Positions 24,963 through 34,811 of a stretch of DNA of 64,000 nucleotides are shown here, piece after piece (the first letter of the stretch is position 1; every line of letters begins with the position of its first letter). The notes below the pieces were generated by a model, which did not search any database, was not told the DNA's origin, and saw only the letters and a program-made list of their open reading frames with translations. Origin of the DNA: Umbilicaria muhlenbergii (taxonomy: Eukaryota; Ascomycota; Lecanoromycetes; Umbilicariales; Umbilicariaceae). A program made the translations under genes and the position numbers. Location: the NCBI GenBank assembly GCA_000611775.1, contig KK106982.1:1240001-1304000 (forward strand). Direction: 5' to 3'.

Positions 24963-27900
24963 ATGAAGTTCGGAAGCAATCTACCTCGCAACCAGGTGCC
25001 TGAATGGGCGTCGAATTACATCAACTACAAAGCCCTAAAGAAGCTTATCAAATCGGCTGCGGAAACAGCCAAACATGGGGGTGTTGCAGACACGGCCGGT
25101 ATGATCAATGGCTGATACCTGTCGGGGTCTTCAAAGACGCTGACTTTCTTTAGGCTTCCTGCACTCTTTGGACCGCAATCTCGAGGACGTGGATGTCTTC
25201 TACAACAAAAAGTACGGGGAAGCAGCTCGACGGCTCAAGCTGCTACAGGGTCGTTACGGGAAGCCCACAGATATTCCCGATGGCATTGATAAGGATGAAG
25301 TGGAAGATCTCATGGGAGCTTTATTGGAATTACGCGGTCAATTGAGGAAACTACAATGGTATGGAGAGGTCAACCGAAGAGGCTTTATTAAGATCACAAA
25401 GAAGCTTGACAAGAAGGTGCCACAAGCCACAACGCAAAGACTCTACTTGGAGTCTAAGGTCGATCCAAAGTCGTTCACCACCAATGTTGGCCTGCTGGAG
25501 ACCATGAAGACCGTCAATGACTGGCTGTCAATCCTTGGAGACATCAGGATTCCTGATGATAGTAGCTCCACTCATTCGTCATCATCTATGAGACGTGTTT
25601 CTTCAAAGGCCATACTCAACCTTCCGGCAGGCCTCCTGGATACGGTTGACCAAGCTATTCGTAATGACGACGCTTCCATCCTCATGGAACTCTTACAAGA
25701 AGCCAATGTCGGTCAGGAAAACCCGAAAGATCCTCTCTTCCAACGATTACTCTTGAATCTGTTACAGCGCTCTATCTCCTGCAGGGCCAAAACATGCATC
25801 GACAAGCTGTTAGACCAGCTAACTACCCTCGATGATGAAGAGGATATCAACAAACGCAATTGCATACACCGCCTCGTCATCGCCATTGGGCGCTCCAGGG
25901 GGACTGGCGATGCAGAGCTGACTGCTGATACGACACTTGCTGTGCCGTTGGATAATACGAATTACATCACACCCGCAGCACCGCCCGTCCTTGCCCCTCA
26001 AGTTTGCTTGAGCAAGGAAACAGATGGTGCCGCTAGACTTGGCAGAACCGACAAGTCTGTCGTACTTCTGCAATATCTCCTTGACAAGTTGCGGCCTCTA
26101 CAACGGACAGCATTGCGGGCGAAAGACATCTATGGGCGTATGCCGTTACACTACTCTGCCCAGTATGGGATAGTCGTCATATGCCAGATCATCATTGCCA
26201 GCATGCAGGACTGGGGCCAATTCGACGTCACAGAGGGAATAGACGCACCATTTTGGCAGGACGCTGAAGGGCTGGCACCCTTGCATCTCAGTGTCATAGG
26301 TGGTCATCCACTAACGACAAAGACCTTGCTCGAGGCCGAGGACTGGAGAGGTGCTAATGACCGCAAAGCCGCTGTTCGCAGGCAAATGTCGAAGTCCAGT
26401 GCAGTTCTAGCGTTGGCCGCCAAAGCCAACTTTGTCGCAATCGTCAAATTGTTAGTCGAGGCTGGTGTGGACATAAACTATCAAGACGAACAGCAAGGGG
26501 AAACCGCCCTACACGTGGCAGCACGATTTGGTCACACCGAGATTGCGAGGGTGCTCCTGGACGGCTCCGGAAATCAGACCATAAACACTGAATTGGCGGA
26601 GAAGACTTTTGAATGGACACCATTGTTCACTGCCTGTGTTGATGGGCATTTGGGCATCGTCGACCTTTTGGTAGACGCTGGAGCTGATCTGCAGAGAATG
26701 GACTTGTCAGGCTGGACGGCAAAGGAACACGCAGCATTAAGAGGGCACATGGATATTGCCAATCGGCTTGCCGAGATCACAACAGCCCCAGAAACCTCAG
26801 ATTCAGAGACCTCGTCCGCCACCGATTCGGCATCTCCCCCGTTATTGTCGTCCTTTCTCGCGGACAGAAAATCGAATGCATTTGTCAATGGTAACGGTGC
26901 GGTACGAACTACAGAGCCAGTCAAGACGTTCGGTCATCGGTACCTTACAAAAGAAAGCATGATACTGGTCAGCCTGGGTTCGATGGATATGCGGAAGGCC
27001 ATCGAAGCGGTCAAGCTTGATCGGATTCCGCTTGCGGATGCCCATTCAACTCAACTAGATACAGCATTATCTGTAGTTGTCTCTGCGAGTGGGGCCAAAG
27101 GCGACCCATCGATCATTGACCTACCAGTGCAAGACAATATCAGCACGGATCCCATCATTTTTACCGCAGTCGATGCAACCAACGTCAAGCTCCTGTTTGA
27201 CATCGTACCTACATACGCTGGCACCAAAGATCAAATCGTTGGGCGCGGGGTCGCCCTTCTGTCCAGTGTAAAACCAAATATTGGCTCTAAGCGCATCTCT
27301 TTGCAGGGCGATGTCACTGTGCCTATCATGGCTGCCAATACTCTCGAGGTGATCGGTTCCGTTAACTTCAATTTCTTAACAATCACGCCATTCACACATC
27401 CGAACATGTCTATAACAGAGAACCAAACGTACTGGAAGAGCATGACTTCGACAATGGTGATTGGACACCGAGGCCTGGGAAAGAATATGGCTGCTCGGAC
27501 CTCACTGCAGCTTGGGGAGAACACCATTCAGTCGTTCATTGCAGCTGCCAACCTAGGAGCGTCATACGTTGAATTTGATGTGCAGTTGACGAAAGACCAC
27601 GTCCCTGTGATATATCACGATTTCCTTGTGAGCGAGACAGGGATCGACGCGCCTGTTCATACACTCACGCTCGAGCAATTCTTGCATGTCAGCGATGTTC
27701 GAACGCCTCGTTCTTCGCGTCCAGCGTCGCCTGTTCTCCCGATGGATCCTTCGATCAAGGATCTGAGAGGATTGGATGTACGAAGACACCGGTCACTCTC
27801 TGTTGGAAATGGTAACAAAGACGGAAATTCCGAGATGAGTGAACGTATGAAACATACGCGCGATTTCAAGCAAAAAGGATTCAAGGGTAACAGTAGGGGC

Positions 27901-28647
27901 AACTTCATTCAGGCCCCCTTCACCACCCTAGAAGAAATGTTTATGAAGCTACCCGAGACCATTGGCTTCAACATCGAAATGAGTAAGTTGACCATCCGTC
28001 ATGATTTAGAATTTAACATGGCTGAATGTTCATAGAGTATCCTATGCTCCACGAAAGCGAGGAGCAGGAGATGGACACCTACGCTGTAGAACTGAATTCG
28101 TTCGTCGACACCGTCTTGAGTAAAGTCTACGACCTTGGCAAGAAGCGTAATGTCATTTTCTCCAGCTTCAACCCGGACATCTGTCTCCTCCTCTCGTTCA
28201 AACAGCCTTCTATACCGATACTATTCCTCACAGATGCCGGGACGTCACCGGTTGGAGACATCCGTGCGAGTAGTTTGCAAGAAGCTATCCGTTTCGCTTC
28301 AAGATGGAACCTGCTGGGCGTGGTATCCGCAGCGGAGCCCTTTGTGATTAGTCCGAGACTGGTGAAGGTTGTGAAGGAGTCTGGACTGGTTTGTGTTTCC
28401 TATGGTACGATCAATAACGATCCTGCCAAAGTCAAAGTATGTTTCCCATTCTCTCTATCTCTCTCTGACAATGCTGATCTTGTCGTAGCTGCAAGTCAAA
28501 GAAGGCATCGATGCCGTCATCGTTGATAGCGTTCTCGCTATTCGAAAAGGGCTTACAGGTCATGAGAGCAGCGCACCGTCTTCTACTACCGGAGTCTGCA
28601 CCCCTGCTTCTACCAACAGCTCGGCCAACTCGACCAATGGTGTCTAG
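24963..28647 (+). CDS. gde1: SPX-ankyrin-glycerophosphodiester phosphodiesterase (Gde1-like)
   Basis: Cleaves glycerophosphodiesters such as glycerophosphocholine and senses phosphate through its SPX domain (family knowledge). Exons 24963-25098, 25154-27982, 28036-28436 and 28489-28647 give 1174 residues. Seen in order: SPX domain (MKFGSNLPRNQVPEW at the very start, then YFNYKALKK-like and GRGFIKITKKLDKK-like helices, ending near 150); six ankyrin-type repeats about 370-575 (DIYGRMPLHYSAQYG, GETALHVAARFGHTEIARVL); a beta-rich linker; and the GDPD barrel from about 815 with GHRGLGKN, GENTIQSF, VEFDVQLTKDHVPVIYHD and IGFNIEMKYP. The HRG and EFD catalytic and metal residues are intact, which favours Gde1 over the Pho81 regulator, whose GDPD is degenerate. 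The C-terminus is a Ser/Thr-rich tail. Confidence 0.93.
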
Positions 28648-28991
28648 TCTTTACGAAAATCCTGTTATCTTCAAAAGGTTTGTTTTCAAGACCACGATAC
28701 CCCAATGAGAACTCAACTTCTCGTTACACGCGTGATCCTTTCTCGACGATCTTACTTTGTATCACGATTTCTGACCTGTGGCGGCACTTTTAACCCGCTG
28801 CTTGCATGATTAGAGAAACTACACTTAGTAGACTGGATGTTGCATATCGCCGCCCTTAGTTCTTACCGTAAAGAGCATACAAGGGGAGACGGAGGCTTGT
28901 GCGTTTTCAACGCAAAAGTAATTCGGTTTGCTGCTCGTTCCTTCTCTTGTTTGCTCCATTCTCTGCCGCCATGTCTGAGTCGATCTGCTTG
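28648..28991. other. Intergenic region between gde1 and the coiled-coil array
   Basis: Convergent 3' ends. Nothing recognised. Confidence 0.4.
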
Positions 28992-29487
28992 CTAACCCTC
29001 GTGCTTCGTGCCCTCCTGCGCCTCGTGTTCCTCGCCATCCTCCTCTTTCTCCGCCTCGACTTCCGTCTCGACTTCCGCACCATCTCTAGCTCCTCTTCCG
29101 AACTTTTCTTCCTTCTCCATCTCAATGATCTTCACGACTATTAGTTACAACGTCCTCCTGTTGGATTGGGAAGTACATCCGAGCACCTACCTGCCGTAAA
29201 AGTTCTCTCCTTTTCTCACTTAGCCGGCGTATTCTCGGTCGCAAAGCCTCCAACTCCTCCCGGCTCGTATCATAGAAATACTCCGCGGTGGCTGACGGGA
29301 TGCGTATTACGGTTGCTGTTGCCCCTGCTGCGTTCGCGGAAGCGCTGGAAGGTCTCAGCAGGCGGTCGAGTGAGTGCAAATTTCCGTGGAGGCAGGTGTA
29401 TTCTTTGAGGAGTTTGTCTTCGTGTTTGAGGACTGTTTTGAGCTCCTTTCTGAGGTTGAGGAGAGTGGTGGTTGGCATGGTTGGCAT
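28992..29487 (-). CDS. Tandem coiled-coil family, copy 1 (full acidic tail)
   Basis: Unrecognised family. Exons 29487-29191 and 29129-28992, 61-bp intron in phase 0, 144 residues. Exon 1 holds a first helix (LLNLRKELKTVLKHEDKLL), a second (EYTCLHGNLHSLDRLLR), a variable loop and a third (ALRPRIRRLSEKRRELLRQ). Exon 2 starts IIEMEKEEKFGRGARDG and runs into a strongly acidic tail (EVETEVEAEKEEDGEEHEAQ). The acceptor GTGAAG was chosen because branch TAACTAAT lies just upstream and because exon 2 then starts with the I-I/V/T-E/D-M/W-E motif seen in all five copies. This is the only copy whose acidic tail is uninterrupted. No signal peptide or membrane segment; likely an intracellular helical protein. 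Confidence 0.7.
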
Positions 29488-29764
29488 GTTTGGTGATTGA
29501 TGGTTTAATTGATTCGAAGGCTGTCTAAGATGAGAAAGGTAAGGGTTATGAGGGATGTTTGTTAAGTTAGAGGTCGTGGTGGATGTTGTGTGTTATTCGT
29601 TGCTAATGAGCCACACAACACTGTCGCTGGCTCTCACAGGTGAGAGTAAGAGAGAGGTATAGCTTGCGCCCTTTTGAAACAGATGGGCTTTTAAAGCTCT
29701 GCTCCTAATACCCGCCGTTCCTTGCTTCCCAGGATCCTTTCCACCTGTCATCCTGTTCTTCCAT

Positions 29765-30202
29765 CTATCCTTTCTTTGCACTACCCTTTACCTTCGACCC
29801 TTCGCCTGCCTTCTTGTTTTTCAACTCTTCGTCTGCCCTCTTGATTTTCGTCTCCATCTCCACAATCTAGGAGACCGTCAGTCACTATTCCAACATTGGC
29901 GACTGCCAGATAACGCTCACCTGCACCAAAAGCTCTCTCCTCTTCTCCATCAATGGTCTTATTTTCTCTCTCTTCATCACCATCTGCCACGAGGCTTCTC
30001 TTCGCTTCCCGTGCATGTATTTAAGCCACCTCGGATTTAATACCGTGCCTTTGCTCGCTGCTTCGTTCGCAGACGTTATCAGGTCGCGGTCGATGGTGTG
30101 GAGGCGGCCGTGCGCGCTTTTGTATTCGCCGAGGAGGTCGTCTTCTTTTGCGAGGACGGAGCGGAGGTGGTTTCGAAGGCTGGTGATTGATGGGGCAGCC
30201 AT
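29765..30202 (-). CDS. Tandem coiled-coil family, copy 2 (basic tail)
   Basis: Exons 30202-29921 and 29866-29765, 54-bp intron in phase 0, 127 residues. Same plan as its neighbours: SLRNHLRSVLAKEDDLLGEY, then HGRLHTIDRDL, then a loop longer in basic residues, then IRPLMEKRRELLVQ at the exon end. Exon 2 begins IVEMETKIKRADEELKN, but its tail is lysine-rich (KKAGEGSKVKGSAKKG) instead of acidic. The donor GTGAGC and acceptor CTCCTAG with branch CTGAC are clear. Start chosen at the ATG in context CACAATGGC, which puts the first helix about 8 residues in, as in the other copies. Function unknown. Confidence 0.7.
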
Positions 30203-30514
30203 TGTGGAGGTGGAGGCGGAGTGGGGTGAGTAGGGAGTGAAGGAGATGGGATGGGGATGGAGATTGTGATGCTGTGGTTTGTTTACAGGATGGGCACTAA
30301 TACGGGGCATTTTGATCATTCACTGCTAACGGATTTGCGTTTGCTTGATATCCTTCCTTCCTCACTCCACTGATCCATTTATCGGCATGTTCATATTCAA
30401 CGCTTCCTCTCCTTCCCTTACTTCTCTTCTTCGCTGTCCTCCGCGACATTCTCCTTCATATTCTCCCCTCCTTCCTCTTTGCCCATCATACAGTTTGTAA
30501 ATTTCGACCCGAAC

Positions 30515-30842
30515 TTATTTTTCCCTCTCCATCTCAGTGATCTGAACGAAGGTCAGTCACATCACCATGAACACTAATCGTTGTGTCACTCACCTGTCGC
30601 GAAAGCTCCTTGCGTCTCTCAGTCAGCGGCTGCATCTCCTTCCACAAATCCCGCAACGCGTCCCTTTGGGGGTCGCGTATGCGTTCCCACATTTGGCGTG
30701 GTAGGCCGGCCGACGCTGACGTTTGACGGTCGCAGTGTTCGATGTTTTGGTGCACTTGTTCGCATTCTTTAGTGAGAGAATCTAGCTCTTCGAGTACGGT
30801 TTTGAATTCTGCTCTGAGGGAGTCTAGGGACGCCGCCATCAT
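30515..30842 (-). CDS. Tandem coiled-coil family, copy 3 (tail truncated)
   Basis: Exons 30842-30594 and 30541-30515, 52-bp intron in phase 0, 91 residues. Exon 1: SLDSLRAEFKTVLEELDSL, QVHQNIEHCDRQ, and MQPLTERRKELSRQ at its end, the same layout as the neighbours. Exon 2 gives only ITEMEREK before TAA. Directly after the stop, in the next frame, the sequence reads KFGSKFTN and then an acidic stretch to a TAA at 30418; KFG is also the start of the tail in copy 1. A one-base length difference in the A5 run at the end of the coding sequence separates the two frames, so the acidic tail seems to have been lost here. Confidence 0.65.
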
Positions 30843-31357
30843 GAGGATGGGTAATGGCTGTGTTGAGAAGATGTAGATGAGTAGTGGAGGAGGAGGTGGA
30901 GGAGGTGGGCATATCATGAGGGGAGTTATGCTTGGAGAGAGAGGGTGGGTCAGAGGTCATTCGTTGCTACAATCTACGTGCTTCAGAGTGTTCTTTGAGT
31001 ATCCACGACAAAGAACGCAAAGCATTGAAGTTGGATGAATGCGGAAATCTATTGAGTCATGAGCTAAACATGATGCTCTCGGCCACGCTTCTAAAAACGC
31101 TTGCGGATGCTGCAAACAGCTGCAGACAAAGGCGACATAACTACAAAGTTAGTTATTATGTGTTATCGATTGCTCCTACTTCGTCCCACTCTCCTGGTTT
31201 CGAACCTCTTCAAGCTCTTTCCCTTCTACATTTTTTCATTCTTCTGCTTTACAACCTCCTCATCGTCTCTCCCCTCGTCCTCCTCGTCCTCCTCATCGTC
31301 GTCCTCCTCAATCCCTTCCTCGTCAATCTCGTGTTCCTTAACCTTCTCGTTTTCTCT

Positions 31358-31889
31358 CTACTTGATCCTAGCTCGTTCCTCTGCTTTCTCCGCTATTTCC
31401 ATATCAATGATCTAGGAGTACATTAGTCACTGGACCTTAACATTATCTTCACCAGCACCAACCAACACCTACCTGCTGCAAAAGCTCCCTTCGTCTCTGC
31501 GTCAGCGGCGCCATCTTCTCCCTCAAATCGTCCATCTTCCTCACTTCCATATCTCGAAGGTTGGGCAAATACCACGTGTTGTAATGACCCCAAGGCAGCG
31601 GTGTAGACACCGTGGCTCTCAAACGACGGTCGATGTCGTGGAGGCCGGCATGGATGGTGTTGTATTCCGCAATCAGGATGTCTTGCTCCGAGAGAATCGT
31701 GGTGAGCTCTTCTCTGAGAGGGAGGATGCGGCGGGAGGATGCGGCGGGAGGATGCGGCGTTGGGTCTACCACGACTGTGCGGGATGAAGGGGCGGTGTGG
31801 GGATGAGGACGGCTTGAGAGGAAGCTGTTACGAGGACCATAGAGGATGATGTGGACTTCTTCTCGGAAGGAGTCCCATCTGGCTTCCAT
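31358..31889 (-). CDS. Tandem coiled-coil family, copy 4 (N-terminal repeat, tail cut by a stop)
   Basis: Exons 31889-31473 and 31411-31358, 61-bp intron in phase 0, 156 residues. It has a partly repeated first helix: WDSFREEVHIILYGP at the start and PLREELTTILSEQDILIAEY after a Pro/His/Ser-rich spacer, then IHAGLHDIDRRLR and MAPLTQRRRELLQQ at the exon end. Exon 2 reads IIDMEIAEKAEERARIK, then TAG. The same frame continues open past the TAG for 43 codons (to about 31226) with a very acidic sequence (EGIEEDDDEEDEEDEG), as expected for the family tail. The ATG at 31889 has context CACCATGG; another at 31916 would add nine residues. A TATA-like ATAAATA lies at about 31956-31962. Confidence 0.65.
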
Positions 31890-32126
31890 GGTGAGGGGTG
31901 GTGATGGACTTATCATGAGTGTGGGGGATGGAAGGATTTTGTGTTTGGTGAGGAGTATTTATGCTGTGGGATGAACATTCAGGTTGAAGGTCGTTCACTA
32001 CATAACACTTATGTGCTTCTGGTTTTCACTCTGCTACATTACGGCTGCTCCTTCTTCTCATCGATCTCCAGCTCTTCTTCACCTTCATCGACTTCCGCCT
32101 CCTCCTCCAGCACCCCTGCATCCTCC

Positions 32127-32563
32127 TCAACTTCCCCCCTTAACCTCTTCCTTCCTTCTCTGCTTCTGCCGTTCCTCCGCTTTCTCCGCAATCTCCCATT
32201 CAATAATCTGCAATACATTAGTCCTCCCATCAGCACTCTCTCTCCACCAAAACTCCTTCTCACCTCTTTCAAAAGCTCTCTTCTCCTCTTCGTCAGCGGC
32301 GTCATCATCTCCTTCAAGAACTCCAGCATCCTCGTTTGCTTCTCTCGAAATTCCAGCCAGGTAGGGCCATGAAAGATGGTCGGATCAATCCGCAGTAGAC
32401 GGTCTATCCGGTGGATACCCTTGTGGAAGATGTCGTACTCGTTAATGAGATCGTCTTGCTCGGAGAGGATGGTGGCGAGTTCTTCGCGGAGGGTGGAGAG
32501 GGTTGTGGTGGAGCTGGAGCTGGAGCTGGAGCTGGTTGTACTGGTGGCGGACATGGTGGTCAT
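32127..32563 (-). CDS. Tandem coiled-coil family, copy 5 (tail shifted out of frame)
   Basis: Exons 32563-32264 and 32207-32127, 56-bp intron in phase 0, 126 residues. The N-terminus is a Ser/Thr run coded partly by a GGAGCT repeat. Then come TLREELATILSEQDDLINEY, HKGIHRIDRLLR, a loop, and MTPLTKRRRELLKE at the exon end. Exon 2 reads IIEWEIAEKAEERQKQRRKE and stops at 32127. The next frame, reached across a G6 run at 32134-32139, is open to 32039 and encodes a clearly acidic tail (VLEEEAEVDEGEEELEIDE). A TATA box (TATAAAATAGG, about 32613-32623, minus strand) lies some 50 bp upstream of the start and supports this 5' end. Confidence 0.65.
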
Positions 32564-33107
32564 GGTGGCCGTGGTGATTGTGGTTGCTGCTCTGTGTGAT
32601 GGAGACGTCAATCCTATTTTATATCCATGAGATGATGTGTTAAAGACAGAGTATAGGCCGCTTATTCACATGCCCAAGTCCATCGCACGCTTCTTGTTAT
32701 CATCTGGCCCAACACTCCCACATCCATTCACCTCCCTCCCTGCATCCCTCCCGCTCGCTACCCCTAACCCCCTATCTCCTTACCTTCATCGTCTGCCGCC
32801 TTTCCTCGTCTCCCTCTCTACACCAACACCACAAACACCAGCACCTCCTCCTCATCCTCGCCCTTCATGCTCATCCCCACCACCTCCTCCTCGTCCAATT
32901 CAACACCCCAGGCCCACCCCCACCCCCGCTCACACCGCCGGCCAAAACCTCAGAAACAACTTCACCCGCCCCTCACGCACACTGAACAAGAAGATGACCC
33001 CCTAAGTCACTGCCTCCTCCTCAGATCTCCACCCACTCACCCCCCATCTCTATCCCATGAAAAATCAGCGCTCCTTCCATCCTATCTCTACAAAGCACAA
33101 AAATAAA
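32564..33107. other. Intergenic region, C-rich on the + strand
   Basis: The stretch 32700-33000 is Pro-coding low complexity on the plus strand. No family copy could be traced in it. It includes the upstream region of copy 5. Confidence 0.4.
32613..32623 (-). promoter_or_regulatory. TATA box of coiled-coil copy 5
   Basis: TATAAAATAGG on the minus strand, about 50 bp before the chosen ATG. The spacing fits transcription start some 25-30 bp downstream. Called from sequence only. Confidence 0.5.
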
Positions 33108-33263
33108 TGCCCACAGACAGAGTCGAACTGGCGACCTCGTCATTTCGGGTCCTCACTCTTCGCAAGGTTACTAGCTGGAACAGAATTAGTATACTGGAAT
33201 TTTTCAACTTTGGGTGAGGTTATAGAACATACTGACGCGCTCTACCAACTGAGCTATGTGGGC
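33108..33263 (-). tRNA. tRNA-Thr(AGT), interrupted by two segments; possibly a pseudogene
   Basis: Acceptor stem GCCCACA (33263-33257) pairs perfectly with TGTGGGC near 33109-33115. TA, D-stem GCTC/GAGC with loop AGTTGGTA, anticodon stem CGTCA/TGACG, variable AGGTC, T-loop TTCGACT and discriminator A follow. The loop CTAGTAA, anticodon AGT at 33172-33170, is the standard threonine loop. It is split: 58 bp (33232-33175) sit between the stem and position 32, and 25 bp (33168-33144) sit at the usual intron site after position 37. The 58-bp piece starts GTATGT, has TACTAAT and ends CAG. The T-stem has one mismatch (GCCAG against CTGTC), so a dead copy is possible. The T-rich run after the gene fits a Pol III terminator. 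Confidence 0.65.
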
Positions 33264-34285
33264 GGTAACGATGAATGTGTCGGATTGTTATTGAGGTTAA
33301 TAATTCAGATGGGAATTGAGCGTCTTCAGTGCCGCTGCAAAAAGGCACGGCGCTTTGGTGGCAATTTGATACAGTTTCGGATCCAGGGTAGGACAGCGGA
33401 GCGGATGGGGTTGACTATGAAGAGAAAGGGGGAAATATGATAGCAGCGAATCCCTCCCTAGTGCCCCTGTTTTCTAGGCTTTCTAGAGAGTACTTGTTTA
33501 TTTCGGAGTATCGCAGGAGTAACTCCTCCTCCTCCACAGTAAGTTATGTCAGGGTTATACCTGTCATTCCCCTTAAAGTAGTCCTGCAGCCGCTGGCCTG
33601 AGAAGCCTGCGGTCAATACACTCCCCATTTTCTCACACTTTATTGGTGTCAACAACATACACTGGGGGATGCTCGGCAGTGAAACAACTACGACCAGCAC
33701 ACCGTTGTTCAGTAAAGAGAAGAGTAAGAGTGTAGGGCTGAAGCTCAATAACTTCAACTTTCAGCATATGCTCAAATCATCCTCTTCAAATTCTCATCAT
33801 TAACAATTCTCATCATTAACAATTCTCATCATTAACAATTCTCATCATTAACAATTCTCATCATTAACAGAACATCATTAACAGAACATCATGGGGGCCC
33901 TCCTGATCAGAAGACTGTCACATATTTTTATACTTCGCCGCGGGTGATAATCCGCCGGTATAGAGTGAGAAGTGAGTATGATTTAGAAAGTCCAAAGATA
34001 AGGGGTTACTTGGGGGATAGTCGTACGGATTGGCGGTGCCGGATGCTAACAGCGACGAGTACGAGCGTGCATAGGGGAAGATGGGGACGTTTAGAGTCTT
34101 GGCTGTTATAGATATGTCTCCTTTGATATTCGTTGTGGCACTTGCGGTAGACCGTAATAGGGTTCTACCTTATGTCGCAGGTATCTAGCTCCGCCATTTT
34201 TGCGGCGTTGTACCGTCAACAATCACGTCCCGCTCTCCCGCTCTACAAACCCTCCATCTCCCCACCAACTCAGGACCTTCTAAGC
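33264..34285. other. Gene-poor spacer with minisatellite
   Basis: An open frame on the minus strand (33757-33458) starts only at TTG; it has a hydrophobic beginning (LLLFSLLNNGVLVVVVSL) and three cysteines but no upstream ATG in frame, so I treat it as a possible relic of a secreted-protein exon. Apart from the tandem repeat listed separately nothing else is recognised. Confidence 0.35.
33789..33892. repeat. Minisatellite, 16-bp unit x5 plus two 14-bp variants
   Basis: Five exact head-to-tail copies of aattctcatcattaac (33789-33868), then agaacatcattaac and a partial second copy that end at a ggggg run. The unit contains tcatcattaa. No gene overlaps it. Confidence 0.95.
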
Positions 34286-34750
34286 CTATTTCTCCTCCCC
34301 AATCCCCACCTTCCCCTCATTTTCTTTCTTCAACGAAGCAATCTCCTGCATGATCACCCTCTGCCGCCTAAGCAGAATACTCGTCTTGAGTACCAGTGTC
34401 TCCCATGCCACTACTTTAGCAGTGGAGATATGTGACAGAGAGGGGTCGGTGTGGCCTCCCATGTCGACCCGGCACCAGTGGGTCTGGTAAGCGCGTTACT
34501 GCTGAATGTTGGCTTGGAGGTCTTGTTCGAGGGCTGCGAGGCCGGAGGGTGGGTTGGGGCCCATGATGGTGGTAAGTTTGTGGATGAAAGAGGACGCCTG
34601 GGAATGGGATGGTGGATGAGATGCGGATGAAGGGACTTCGAGATGGATAGATGGGCAATTTCTACTTGTAGACGATTCTTCAGTTGGAGAACTATTCTCC
34701 CTGGTCCCACTGTTTACAACTTCTTTCCCTTCCTTCCCTTCCATTATCAT
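34286..34750 (-). pseudogene. Small helical protein gene split by one in-frame stop
   Basis: From the ATG at 34750 (MIMEGKEGKEVVNSG) the frame runs through a Ser/Pro-rich part to SGLAALEQDLQANIQQ and a TAA at 34498-34496. The same frame then stays open for 69 more codons to a TAG at 34286, reading AYQTHWCRVDMGGHTD, then VAWETLVLKTSILLRRQRVI and MQEIASLKKENEG, clearly protein-like and helical. A CAA-to-TAA change would explain this. I also tried a GTAACG donor at the stop with the GTAG acceptor near 34430; it does not keep the second half in frame. Unrecognised; not obviously a member of the neighbouring coiled-coil family. Confidence 0.45.
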
Positions 34751-34811
34751 AAGCAGATCGTTCTTTTACCTACCCACACCGTCTCCTGCTTTATCTTTAT
34801 TCCATGTTTCA

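Noticed and set aside
33458-33757. Possible secreted cysteine-containing protein
   Set aside because: It starts only at TTG, the frame is closed just upstream, and no joining exon with an ATG was found.
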